Assembly (NCBI GenBank): GCA_963573315.1
Contig: OY752144.1
Location: 1,234,501-1,298,500, forward strand
DNA length: 64,000 nt
Direction of reading: 5' to 3'
DNA from: Entomortierella parvispora
Lineage: Eukaryota; Mortierellomycota; Mortierellomycetes; Mortierellales; Mortierellaceae
The translations under genes were made by a program, and so were the position numbers. The notes under the pieces are model-generated. The model saw only the letters and a program-made list of their open reading frames with translations. It did not search any database and was not told the origin of the DNA. Below, piece after piece: positions 34,051 through 45,631 of the stretch (the first letter of the stretch is position 1; every line of letters begins with the position of its first letter).

Positions 34051-36906
34051 ATGCCCCTCCCCACGCTCCAGCCAAAGGACGCCCTCGTGCTCTGCACGGT
34101 CACCATTCTATTCGTCTACTTTGGTCTCATTCTCTGGACCAACTATGCCATGTACATTGACCTTGAGATTTCAGGTTTTGTGAGCAATCGAACTTTTTTT
34201 CAAGAAACGCGTTGCTAAAGAGGTTTTCAATTGTGCGACTCTTGCTTTTAGAATCATCCCATTCTGGACGCCGCTCTTTTGGGCTGCTGCGCTGTCAGTA
34301 CCTCTTGTAAGACAACAAAGATGGAATGAGATTGTCTCTTTATTGTGGTCATGTCGCTCCATGTGTCTGGTGAACTAATCCAGCCTTTCTTTTGTTATAT
34401 AGCATGCCCTCAAGTCCAGTTTGGTGCCAGTGCTCCATGAAGCGCTCGAGCAGGATATCATGGACATTGTGGCCTCGGTCATTGGAGGAATTGTGACATT
34501 TGTTTTACGGGTAATGCCACAGCACCGCACCTCATTGACCCGATGTCTTTGCTTGTTTTTTTCGGTATGACTGATATGGAACTCTTTGACCCTCCAACGT
34601 AGTTTTTCTTGGGAAGCTTCATCACTAACGGCATACGGACTGTCTTCTTGGGATATTGTTACATTGTCTACATGATTTGTGATGGACGGCCTCGGAAGGA
34701 GAACAGTCCAAACCGCACCAAGGAAAACGGAACCGCCACAGACGCCTTCTGGGAGAGAAACAGCAAAAACACGACTGAACATAACGAACTCGACAGAATT
34801 GACGAAGAAGATGATTACGAACTTCATCCCAACTACCAGGTTCTTGTAGAGCAAGAACCCGACAATTATGCAAGACCCGCCAACTGGCCGTCGTATTTGA
34901 ATCTACTGAGAGCCGCGTTTATTTATGGACTATTGCAATTGGGAACCCCTGCTGAGCTGTGGAGCTTTGCAAAGTCAGCCTGGGACGGTGTACAGTTTGG
35001 AACGCAACGCCAGCTGAATTTCCTATTGGTCGCAGTTTTGTTGCATATCCAGTACTCATGCCTGGGCCAAATCGTCGCAATGCTGGAACGAATTGCGTAT
35101 CCCAACTTGACCCCAGAGGAGCAGCGAGAGCAGTCGATTCTCAATACTGTGCCCAGGATGATTAGAAAGGCTGTCCAGGAGAGCCTCAACTCGACTGTCG
35201 CCGCCGCCGTTGTATTCCTCACGTTGGCTGTTGTGGGATCGTTGACTGCTATTCTTTCAATCGGAGTCGCTCACGACATTCAGGGACTTGTGTCTCAGAC
35301 TCATCACAGGGTGATTCAGCTTCGGGACCATCACGCTCACTTGCTGCAGGATGCAACTGGAGATAATCCTGAACATGTCACCGCTGTAAAGTCATCTTGG
35401 ATTCAGCAGGCTGACAACGCGCTGGTGCAGGCGTATGAGGCCGGTCTAGATTGGTTTGACCCAATCCTGAAGGACGCGTTCCCTAGCATTGCCTGGAGCG
35501 CTGCAGAATGGGCATCGGAAGTTGCACACATCGTCGTTGATCTAAACGCAAATAAGGATGAGGGTGAGCAGGAGAGCAAATGCCAGGTCAATGAGACGAA
35601 CCAAGCCGACTTTCATGCAGTGATGGCGATGCATGACCTAGCCCAATCCGCGTTTAACGGGTCTTCCGCTTCATCGGGATCGACTTGCAATTCCGCACCA
35701 ACCGCACGTAAAGGATATGAAGAGCCCGAGTTTTGGGTCCTCCCTACCCTCGAGTCTTTGGGAATTCCACGAATCCGCACCCATGAGCATGGGTTCCAAT
35801 TGCATACAGCTGAGAAGCAAAGGGCGATCAATATTTCACAGGCAAAGTACCTTTTGAACGTCGTTCTCGGATATAAGGGATTGAACACGGAATCGATGCT
35901 CAACGGCTTCAATGTCTTCAACGACCTACTTTTCCGAGGAATTCTGTTCTTGCTTGGACTTGTGACCTTTACTGGATTGAAGGTCTCTCCCCTCCAACGA
36001 CTTGGCTGGCTCATTGATCAAGCCCTTGTCTCTTCCCCGTCCTCTTTTGGGTCGCTCCAGCTCTCGACCTCAGCCTCTCCAGGACGCGTCTTGGCAAAGA
36101 GTATCGAGTTTTCTATCTCTGGCACATTTATCGCCATGTTCAAGCTTTCAGTTTATCACACTATCTTCACTGTGACATGGACATATCTGCTAGCGGATCG
36201 AGTTTTGTCTCAGGTTGCTATTGGTACGGCATCTTCAGACTTTGTTGTCGTGAAGTATGCCTGGCTGACCTCGCTTGCAGGCATTGTCTTGACGCTCTTC
36301 CCTATTGCACCCAACTGGTTGGTGTCTCTTCCTGGTGCGATTATTCACTTTTATGTGTTCGGTCAACGTCCCACGGAGGCGATTGCCATGGCAGTGGGCC
36401 ACCTCTTATTGTCCAATCTCGTGGATGGTGTCGTTTGGGATTCACATGTGGTCAAGAATGCCCGTCCGGGTGTCTCGTCTGCCTTCTGGCTAGGTCTTTG
36501 GATCTTTTTGGGAGGAATGAAGTGGGGCACGAAGGGTCTGTTGATGGGACCTGTTCTCTTTGCCGCTGTGCCTTCGATTTGGTCCGCTATCCTTGAACTT
36601 CGTGGACGGCCGTGGAAAGGAGACTCTGCCTCGGGAAGCGATCCAGCCAAGGCATCTTTGGCTGGATCTCAAGCACATCTGCGACGTCTCTCTGCAGGCG
36701 AGGCCGCGACGTCAAAAGATGAGCAGGTTCATCAAAAAGAAAATGGATTCAGACGTTTCCGTGATCAGGAGCTGGATTCCGAAGATGATGCGGAAGCGTT
36801 AGAGGCAGAAGAGGTGATTGAAACACTCCGGTACCGGGGAAGCAGTCGAGCAAATAGTGTGGGTCGAGGAACGCCAAGTGGTAGAAAGAGCGGGTACCGC
36901 AGTTAA
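34051..36906 (+). CDS. TMEM245 / AI-2E-type multi-pass membrane protein
   Basis: 855 residues as modelled from four exons (34051-34151, 34252-34306, 34403-34510, 34603-36906). The first three exons assemble DALVLCTVTILFVYFGLILW, IIIPFWTPLFWAAALSVPLH and ASVIGGIVTFVLRFFLGSF, matching the N-terminal helices of the TMEM245 (C9orf5) family. The C-terminal domain, RVLAKSIEFSISGTFIAMF through SSAFWLGLWIFLGGMKWGTK, GLLMGPVLFAAVPSIWSAIL, is the AI-2E/permease-like fold shared with bacterial YdiK/PerM proteins. A soluble loop lies between the halves, and a charged cytosolic tail with Ser-Arg motifs ends the protein. Function of the eukaryotic family is not established. The start is the least certain part: an exon at or after 33683 may precede it. 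Confidence 0.82.
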
Positions 36907-37367
36907 ACAACACCCAAGGCAGTAATGATTTATTTTATCTGAAAATATAAAGGAATGAAAACAATAGTTGACGTGTTTCCATAGATGCCAAGAAGAAGAA
37001 GAAGAAGACACTTTACAACGACGCGTCGACAGACTGGGTGTCGGGCAGTGGAGGAGAGAAAGAAAGGGAAAAAAATAAAAAAATAGAGAGCATTTGAGAT
37101 TTTTGGTGGGTGCCATGTGATCGGACGAGACAGGAGACAGGACACGGCGAGAGAGGGTCAAAAGGGAGATCGCTCCGGCCCGTGTGAGGTCCAGTCGACG
37201 GTCTGTCCGACTCGAACCTTCTTTCCCCGTCTGAGTGTTTGCTTTCTCCACTCGCTCCTTCTCTCACTCTCTCACTCTCTCGCACACTTTCACACTTTGT
37301 ACTTTCACACTCTTTCCTTTCACACATCCGCTTTCCCCCTCCCCACATTCACATACAAATACCCACA
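36907..37367. promoter_or_regulatory. PEX19 promoter and TMEM245 3' flank
   Basis: 461 bp without a gene. The PEX19 leader is an almost pure CT/CA pyrimidine tract (37240-37350, including CACTCTCTCACTCTCTCGC). A GAAGAAGAAGAAGAA run lies at about 36991-37006. Confidence 0.5.
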
Positions 37368-39122
37368 ATGCCAGAAATCAAGAAGAACCCAACTGTCGTC
37401 GAGGACGATCTCGACGATGACTTTTTGGATGGTGAGCCTTGCTTTTTTTCTTCTTTTCTTCTCTTCATCCTCTCAGGAACCATCTCCTCTGCTCATCACT
37501 ACAACATTCTGCCATGCTCTCCCCATCTAACATCTCCATCCCTTTCTTATAACCCAGGCGCCCTTGACGGTTTCACCGCCGCCAAGCCCGCGACTCCCGT
37601 CAAGCCCACAACGACTCAAAAGGCGGCCGAAGGCACGTCTTCAGCGTCTTCTTCCACATCACCAAAGGCCTCACGGACGCCGGAATCCCTCTTGTTGCAC
37701 CCAGAGGAGAACGAAGATGATGAACTGGATGCCGGTGGACTTGACGCAGAGTTCTCAAAGCAGCTCGCCTCGGGCATGGAAGAGCTTATGAAGGAGATGA
37801 GCGGCAACAGCGAGCTTCAAAAGTCTTTCGAGGAGATGTTCAAGGGATTGGATGTCAATGGAAAAGCCCCCGCTGCTGCTGCCGCTACACCAACGGCTAC
37901 TGGTGCAAAGGGCGCTGGATCCGCTAGCTTCCAGGATAGAATCGCAAAGACCATGGATAAGCTCAAGGACAGTTCAGACCAAGTAGATGTAAGTATTGAT
38001 GCTGTCTGCAGACGGAAGGAGAAACAAATAGAGAGAGAGATGTGGTTAGAGGACTTGCATCAGGAATCATTGGAAGTAACTGCATTGAAAAAAAGAAAGT
38101 CTGGACACTTTCTTTCGTGGGGAATCAACACGGCTTGAAGCGGACGATGGACGGGCGGCCGATCCGATGCCGAATACGTGTTGGACGACGCGATCTCTTT
38201 TTTTTTTGTCTCTTTTTTTTGGGTTCCACTGCATGGGCTCATCTGTGTTGACTTGTGGGTTGGACAAGAAAATTGGCCTCTCTTTCACAACTGACAAGGA
38301 CCAGCTTCGGCGATCATGAGCCAAATATTACCCGTGGCCGTATCTAACAAAACCTTTTACCCATCTTTATTGCAAACTATAGGCCCAGGTCGCTGAAGAA
38401 TCAGAAGAGGCTTTGATGGCAGAGATGATGAAGCAAATGGAGGGTATGGCTGACGGTGGCGACTTCCAGAACGTTCTCGAGGGCATGATGGAGCAGTTGA
38501 TGTCCAAGGATATCCTCTACGAGCCCATGTTGGACTTGCAGCAAAAGGTATATGGCATTCAATATAATAAGGAAAAACATCCGCCATGGTGATCATTTTC
38601 AAGGTTTACTTAAACGTCTTGCTTTTTGTCTTGATCTATAGTACCCACAATGGCTCAAGGACAACAAGGACAAGATCTCTGAATCAGAATATGCTCGTTA
38701 TGAGAAGCAGTACGGATATGTCAAGGAGATTGTCGAGTTCTTTGACCGGCCCGACTTTGATGACAAGAGCGATTCTCAGGCCAAGAGTGTCATTGATCTC
38801 ATGCAGGGCGTAAGTCCGTTACTATGGATGTGGAAAAAGAAGAAACTCGATTCACTTGTCTTTGTAAAGTTAACGAGCGACTTTTTTTCCCTTTCTTCTT
38901 ATGTAGATGCAAGATTGTGGTCAACCCCCAGCTGATATTCTTGATGAGTTGGCTCCAGGTCTTGAAATGGGTGCTGGTAGGTCATCTTTTCAAAAATATT
39001 CTTGACATCAGAGAGACTTCAAGAGATTTTTCCGTTCGCTAACTCCATCTCCTCTTTGTTTCTTGGCGATTTTAGACGGTACTCCCAAAATGCCCGACAT
39101 GCCCGAGTGCAACATGCAATAG
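37368..39122 (+). CDS. PEX19: Peroxin-19, farnesylated PMP chaperone
   Basis: Cytosolic chaperone and import receptor for peroxisomal membrane proteins. Six exons; boundaries I can fix are 37368-37431, 37558-37988, 38383-38547, 38642-38809 and 38907 onward. The acidic N-terminus (VVEDDLDDDFLDGALDGF) is the Pex3-binding region. The conserved helical C-terminal domain has FQNVLEGMMEQLMSKDILYE, PMLDLQQKYPQWLKDN and YGYVKEIVEFFDRPDF, typical of the cargo-binding bundle. The protein ends CNMQ, a CaaX box with X=Gln, which predicts farnesylation as in yeast and human PEX19. A Ser/Ala/Thr-rich linker sits in the middle. Confidence 0.95.
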
Positions 39123-39338
39123 ACGACGACATAGTAGGAAAGCGAACAATAATCAATATTATTACCCAAAATCATTCATTCATGCGATGGAGAACAAGAT
39201 GGCCGTAGCCTCAATTCCTCGATTTGCGATCAAGATGAAAGATTGCAAGTCAAAGATCAACTGGATGCTGGAAAGGGAAAGAAGGAAGGTGTGAGGCGAT
39301 TGAAAAGATGGATTCAAAATTTATTACAGTTATTTTGT

Positions 39339-40839
39339 TCATCGAAAGCGTTCATCCCTTGGAAGTCGATCTTCGAAGCAAATATCGGGCCATTGAGTCA
39401 TTATCCACTGGAATGATTCAGAGCCGGGACGCACTCCATTAAAGAAGAGGGTATCCAAGTTCTTGAGCGAAGCCAACTCTTGCAGACCTTCGCCTAATAC
39501 GAAAGAAAGACGAGACGACCCATTGGATTCCTGTCCCCGAGTACACAAGACGACATGTTCAGCGATCGAAGCTTGGTGAGCTTGGCGATATGTCCAAAGA
39601 CTTGTTCCGACCAGCCTTGTTTTACATTTTCGAAAAAGATCGTCAAGGTCTCGAGTCCAGTACAAGCCCAAGGACGCACAGACATTCGATCATGAGTCTC
39701 AAAGAGTCTCATGTTGGCATCGAGCACCTCTGTACTACTATATCCTCTGCATACCTTCAAGGCCTTCGGCCTCTCGTCATCTTCGGCTAGGAAAAGAAGT
39801 CTCTGCGCTCGATTTTTTTCCGTGTCCAAACCAACCACAAGCTCGAGTGCATTCAAGCCTCCGCTTGCAAAGTATGTCAGTTTCGGACAGGAAGTGAGCA
39901 TCCACTGGCTCAACCAACTGTCTATGGAGGAACACCAAAACAGATCCAGATGTTCGAGGGTCTGAAGGTGTCGTTTTAAGGAGCCCAGGAATCCATACCA
40001 GATACTCGAGTACGGGAAACACAGTTTAGAAAGCCGGGGGCATGCATCTAGAGTGAGGGCAGCCTCTTCGTCCGACACATACTTCAAGGTGAGGATGTGA
40101 AGCCCGCATGCAAGACTTGATTGGAGAGCCTTATGGAAAAACTGGAATGGCGGAGGTGAGTCTTTGGGAGAATAAACGACACTCGGGGAGAAAGTACCTT
40201 CAAAAGATTGAAGGCCAGGGCAGTGATAGATCCATCTCAGCGCTGGGTTCCACTGGGATGCCCATCAAACGATAGGTGCTTCAAATTTGGAAACAACTTG
40301 TCGTCAGATTTCATCAGCATGGAAGATCTTGTCCAAGTGAAGCTGCAGCCTGTCATCTCGAACCGTGTCAATCGAGAAATCAATGTCATAACGTATTGTG
40401 TTTCCTTCTCTGCGAGAAAAACATCCGTCAGCGACATTTCTTGCAACGCCGGACATCCATCCAGCCATCCCGATTTCCCATAGAAATCCCTGTCGCAGAT
40501 CTTCAAACTCTCAAGATTTGGTGTCAACAGTCCCTTGGACAAGAACAGGAGATTGCCAACCGAACATCTGTCGAGGGTCACTGTTGGACACAGAGATCCT
40601 AGTAAGGCTGTAACTGGTGGCGGAGCTCGATCGAGGCAAGGGGAGTTGACGTGTGTGATCATGGACCCAAGAAAAGTCGGGCATCTTGCACCGGACATGT
40701 CCCAGGCGTCGGGGAGATAACGTTGAAGGGATCGTAGTCGCGTCAAGAGACAGAATCCTCCAGCTAGCGCCAGCGATTGACAGAGCAAAAGCTCCTGCAG
40801 CTCCGGGCAGACTTGGCCCAAATGTCCGTAGACATACAT
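39339..40839 (-). pseudogene. LRR gene remnant with two frameshifts
   Basis: Three reading frames in series encode consecutive parts of an F-box/LRR-type protein: 40839-40240 (GQVCPELQELLLCQSLALAG, FCLLTRLRSLQ, NLESLKICDRDFYGK, FPNLKHLSFDGH), about 40240-39500 (NPALRWIYHCPGLQSFEG, PRLSKLCFPYSSIWYG, TLEHLDLFWCSSIDSWLSQW, LETLTIFFENVKQG) and 39540-39339 (LSFVLGEGLQELASLKNLD ending LPRDERFR). The first shift, near 40245, is one base short at a CCC run; I found no intron of workable size there. The second is near 39510. There is no F-box and an in-frame TAG precedes the first Met, so the 5' part is missing. Either a decayed gene copy or a mis-assembled real gene. Confidence 0.65.
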
Positions 40840-41101
40840 ACCACCCTTCTACCCTTCCCTCGTCATAGTAATTAAAACTGGGTTGTATCCATTTTACTAT
40901 AAAATCGCGTGCCCTAATTTTTTTTTGAGGTCTTCAATTGGGTCAATTCTTTGCTGCAAACGGGCAAATAAAGCGGCAGAAGTCATCGAGTGAGGAATCG
41001 CCAACAATCGCGCCAATTCTTTTCTTGCAACTGATCAAAGAAAACGAAGTTCCAGTCAAAAACTTCGGTTTGATAGTAATCACGTCGTCATGTTTGTGTT
41101 G

Positions 41102-44065
41102 CTAGAATCCGTGCATCCCGACGGTTTCCTTTTCAGGTAAACTTGAGAGCAATTTGAAGGCCTGTGTTTGTAGCTTGATGGCAGCAGCAAGTATCGCCAC
41201 GACCATGAAGACTGGCTGCACCTCTGTTCCAAAAGTGATGAGACACATATTCGAGAGTATCTTGGCCACCTGACCAACAACGCGGTCCATCGAATTCGCA
41301 ACAATTGAGGCCGCAGTACCGTTCGGATACTCGGCCGTCGTCGCGGTGCTGTCGAGTATGATGGACACGCTTATGGGGATTAGCTGGGTGGTATTTACAA
41401 TTGCCCCTATAACCCCTTGGGCCTCGTCCACCGGGATGAACTTGCCCAGGATCAGTAAGATCCCAAGAATCCAGTTAGCGTTACGCCAATCCAATCCAGG
41501 TCGTGTCTCTTTGCAATCAGGGACTGAAAAGATCAATGAGAAGGTGGAAATGATAGTGCCTCCGACAAGGCCCTTCAGGCTGCCAGTGGGATCTTCCCAC
41601 CCGAATGCCCCCCACCACAGACATACCATGTTGACTCCAAACATAGCGTATGGGATACTCTGTCTGATTGTGTCAATAATGGCATTGATTTTGTCCATTG
41701 TCCCATCAGAAGTTCCTTTCCTGAGTGCGTTGTCCTCCAAACCCCTTGTGGATCCTAGGCTCATTCCGTACTCGTTTTTGGGCATAGACGTCGCCGACAG
41801 CTCTGACAGCTTCTTGCCGGTCAGAATCTTGCAGATGACTGTAGTGGGTATGGCCAACAAGAGCGAGATCGCGTCCAGGATCGTCAGGTCCTTTCCCTTT
41901 TTTTCCTTGAAAAGAGGTGAGAGAAGCGGGATATTCAACGGCGTGTTGATTGAAGTCCTCACTGTGGAGATGATCGTCTCTGTCATCTTCAAAAACCCCG
42001 TGACAATGTCCTTCAGAAGAGTGAGCATATTGGATACGAGGTCAGTGCCAACACGCGTGAAAACGTCAGCAAGCGAGAACGACTGGGAGCCCTTAGTGAG
42101 GTCCGCAAGGTCGGTCAGGACTTTCGTCAAATCGCCCTTCATGTCCTTCCACGTTGGCTCCACAATGTTCACCCAGATATCAATGAACGGGTTGTCAGAG
42201 TCACTTTCGCCACTGACAGATATATTTGCAGTGGCCAGGGATTGTCCAACTCCACCATGCTCGAGTTGATAGCTGGACCAGTTGGAGCCTGATGTATTGA
42301 GGGCCGCGTTGATGGGTCCTATGTCGCCTTCGATCTTCGATGGGCTCGTAGGGTCGTATGTGCGAGTCAAATTGGGGTCCGTCGTGTCCAATAATTGAAG
42401 CTTGTCCTTGAGCTGGCCAAACCATCCATCCATGCTCGCCTCCATCTCGGAAAACGCGGTGGGGGCCAGATCAAAGAGGTTATTGACAACGTTGACAAAG
42501 CTGTCATGGGTGCTGAGAATGTCGTCCCATTCAAAGAGGAATCCGACCCACTGAATGATCTTGTCTATGCCAGTGACAACCTGATTGAGGGCCCAGCTAG
42601 CGGCTTTGAGGATGTGCGTGACGCTGTCCAATAGAAACCTGAACTCTTTCCCTGCAATACTGATCACCCAGTGTGCTACATCCTCGACAACATCCACGAC
42701 ATAGTTCTCGATCGCCTCGATCCCGTTCACGAACCCGAGCCAAAAGTCCCAGAGCGTGTCATCAATGGAAGCCTCAACGAGAACATTCTTGGTGGAAACG
42801 CGATTAAGAGAAGCACTCTGGAGGCTGCCGTCGCGTGGGAGCGATTGCATGTGCGTGTAGAGCCTCCCAATCGCTTTACCCGCCTGGTCGATTTGCTCGG
42901 GGGTGGCGAGGGAACCGTCCAGCAGTCTACTGCCATCCGGTAAAGTGACACCCTTGAGGCTGGCCCCGTCGGTAACTTTTTTTAAGCCTTCCTGTACCTT
43001 CTTTGCGGGGTTCAGAGTATAGGATTGGCCTAGGACAGATGGATATCCTGGTGCGTCCTTAATGGTCAGCACAATGGATGCAATGTCGTCAACTCGATGG
43101 ATGACGGTGATGTTGCCCATTCTATCTGTCAGGACCGGCACTCCTTCAGAACCCACCGTCAGAGACTCCCCGTTCACTGCGAGATCGGTGGGGGAGGAGC
43201 TGCAAAGGAGCACAGTAGACGCGGCAAGCGCGTTGCCGTAGCAATCAGCGACATTGATGTGCGATGTGAAGGAAGTAAAGTCCTCGTTGTGGCCCGTGGC
43301 AGGCACTAGGACAGATGAGTTCTGCCATAGTCGGGTCGTCGGATCCTGAGCTAGACGTGTCAACTGAGATTTGTCGCCGACAGCAAACAGGTTTTGTGAG
43401 CCAGTTTTTGGGTCGACGTAAGCAGCAAAGGCCCCACCGCCTTGTTCCCGTCTGAGGAGTGGTACTACAGGAGTGATCTGCTGACTCAGGGTGGCATCAA
43501 ACTGCTGGTACACGATATCATTTGAGTCGGTCTCAGCCCACACGGTGATGCAGGCATCAGTCTGCACAACGCGGATCTCCTTGCAACAAGGAAAGTCGTG
43601 AAAGATGCTGATTTCCTTCCTGACAATTTCACCATCTTGCAACCGATATTGGACGTGTCTCAAGGTCCCGTATCCCGCAGTCACGAGGTCTGCGAAGCCG
43701 TCAGGGCTGGTGAAGGTGGCCATGGCTACATCCTTTAGGATAGTCGGGGTTGAAGATTTAAGCGTGTTGATATCGATGAAAACGAGAAGTGGCATGATTG
43801 AGTTGACGAGACGAAGCATGAAGACGCCTAGAGTACCGTTCAAGACGCCGCAGCAAAGGCGAACTAGATCGTTTGGCGCGTCGAGTTCATCACCCCACGC
43901 CCAGGTCTTGGACGCGGGAGTGACGACGATTTGCCGGAGGCGGAGATTGCTGCCATCCAAGTTGGTGGAGCTAATGACCAGAAGTGGGTACTCGGTGTCG
44001 CCCAGTTCTTTGCTCTATCGTATCAAACATCGGTATTAGCCCATACACCAGCGCAAGCTCAATCC

Positions 44066-44098
<33 letters not shown>

Positions 44099-44546
44099 TA
44101 AATTTCCGCGACACGGTCTCCTGGCCAGCTGGATCCTCCCGAGAAGAGCCACGGGCCCAGATCGTCTCCCACTTTGACGCTCATCCAATCGAGTGGCGTG
44201 GTTGGCTTGACGACATAGACTGCATTGAGTTTGGTGCAGCACTTGCCGTAGAAAAGACAAGATAGATGTTTCCACTCTTGTCCTGGATGACTGCATGGGC
44301 GGTGACAGTGACGTCAGTGGGGATGCCGAAGCATTCGTTCAAGTCGACGAGCGGCTTTTTTCCGGTGCTGTTGTCGGCATGAAGGAGATAGAGATGACCA
44401 TCATGGCTGACAGAGAAAAGCATGGGCTTGGACTGGCAATCGCTCACGGCAGAGAAGGAGGCGGCGTTGTCTGAAGGGAAGACGGAACATGCCACGGTCT
44501 GGGTCATCAGATCGGCATCGAGGGAGACACGCGCGTTAGGGGCCAT
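41102..44546 (-). CDS. Large protein of unknown family (about 1120 aa)
   Basis: Two exons (44096-44546, 41102-44014), the last 2.9 kb uninterrupted. ATG 44546 has a good context (ACCATGG). The N-terminal ~430 residues look like a beta-propeller: short strands with repeated SVSHDGHLYLLHAD-, DKSGNIYLVFS-, VFMLRLVN- and TDRMGNITVIHRVD-type units. The central ~250 residues are Trp- and Asp-rich amphipathic helices (DTLWDFWLGFVNGIEAIENY, VGFLFEWDDILSTHDSFVNV). The C-terminal ~300 residues carry five or six hydrophobic segments (ILDAISLLLAIPTTVICKIL, NWILGILLILGKFIP, VFMVVAILAAAIKL). No signal peptide. I do not recognise a domain with a known activity. One base seems to be missing near 44235-44260: frame 1 reads DKSGNIYLVFST, but the conserved-looking continuation AVYVVKPTTPLDW is in the next frame. 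A 56-bp GT-AG intron there is an alternative. Confidence 0.7.
44066..44088. repeat. A23 tract inside intron
   Basis: Uninterrupted run of 23 A on the plus strand (T on the sense strand of the large unknown gene), placed six bases after the intron donor GTAAGA rather than near the acceptor. Confidence 0.95.
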
Positions 44547-45631
44547 GGTAGCTGTCAAAGTTCAGGAAGGAGTATAGTAGAGAGGTGCTGTGGATTTCGG
44601 CTATTGGTCGGGTAGGAGGATGTGTTCACAGGGGACATCAAGACGGCACGCTTTATACACCCTTCGAAGCAGCGAGAGCGATATCCACAGGCACGCACTG
44701 CATGCCCCGCGAAGTTTTTTATAAGGGTACGTCGCTAGTTCAACATTCTGCATTGGATAGAGGGATGTATGCGCACCCACCCCTGTCTCTCTGCATTGAT
44801 CCCAATATGCACGGGATGGTGGTAGGAGCAGATTGATAGAGGATGAGCTCCCACCCTCGCGGATTTGGTTCTCTGAGGGTACCTCTTGCATAGTTCACTG
44901 GAACGCGCCGTACAAGAGCATCTTGGCCTTGCTTTTTTGTTGTCCCCTTTGCCTTTTGTCCTCTTTGTTCTCTTGCCTGCAGCACACACTTGCCCATCAT
45001 GCATATGCGTCAGTACCCTCTGTCCAGAGATATATTCTAGAGATGCATTTAACTTTCGCGCCCCTATTCGTCTTTCTTATCACTACAACGCGGACCGTCC
45101 GTGTTCCGGGTACGGGTTACCTGGTACAACGCTACCCAGACCCAGACCCAGACCTTAGAGATTATTTTCCTTTAACGTTGATATCGAGACCCCTGCCCTA
45201 ACACCATTTCTTTTTCGACGGAGAGCTACAATTCCTATTAAGACTAACTAGGCTCTCGCCTCTTTCTCACCACTTGATATGAAATGTAAACCCGTCCTTG
45301 ATTGTGTGAACGGCGTAAACTGAATCCCTCCCGTTGCAGTAAGGTGAACACCAAGCATTCAAACATTAGACAGTGACTAGACTAGTTCCTCGCTTCGCTT
45401 CAAATAAAAAAAAATCGGAAAGAAAGCATTGGCATCGTACTAACCAAAAAGGAGCGTGGGGGCGTCTCCTCGAAGTAGCAAAGGGGAAAAAAGCAGAAAG
45501 TATGCAGGCACAGCGCACGAACAAAAAAAAAAGGCATGGGAATGTGCCACTTTATTTTTCCCGGATCTCAGCTCGGTCGCTCCACCATAGATCGGAGAAT
45601 TGTACCTTCCAGAAAAAAAACAAAAACAATA
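44547..45631. other. Intergenic region, no gene recognised
   Basis: Promoter side of the large unknown gene; otherwise nothing I can support. It contains short A runs and a direct CCCAGACCCAGACC repeat near 45134. Small open frames on both strands show no motif. Confidence 0.45.

Noticed and set aside
37190-37225. Possible tRNA T-loop (GGTTCGAGTC on the minus strand)
   Set aside because: No matching T-stem, anticodon arm or acceptor stem could be built around it.
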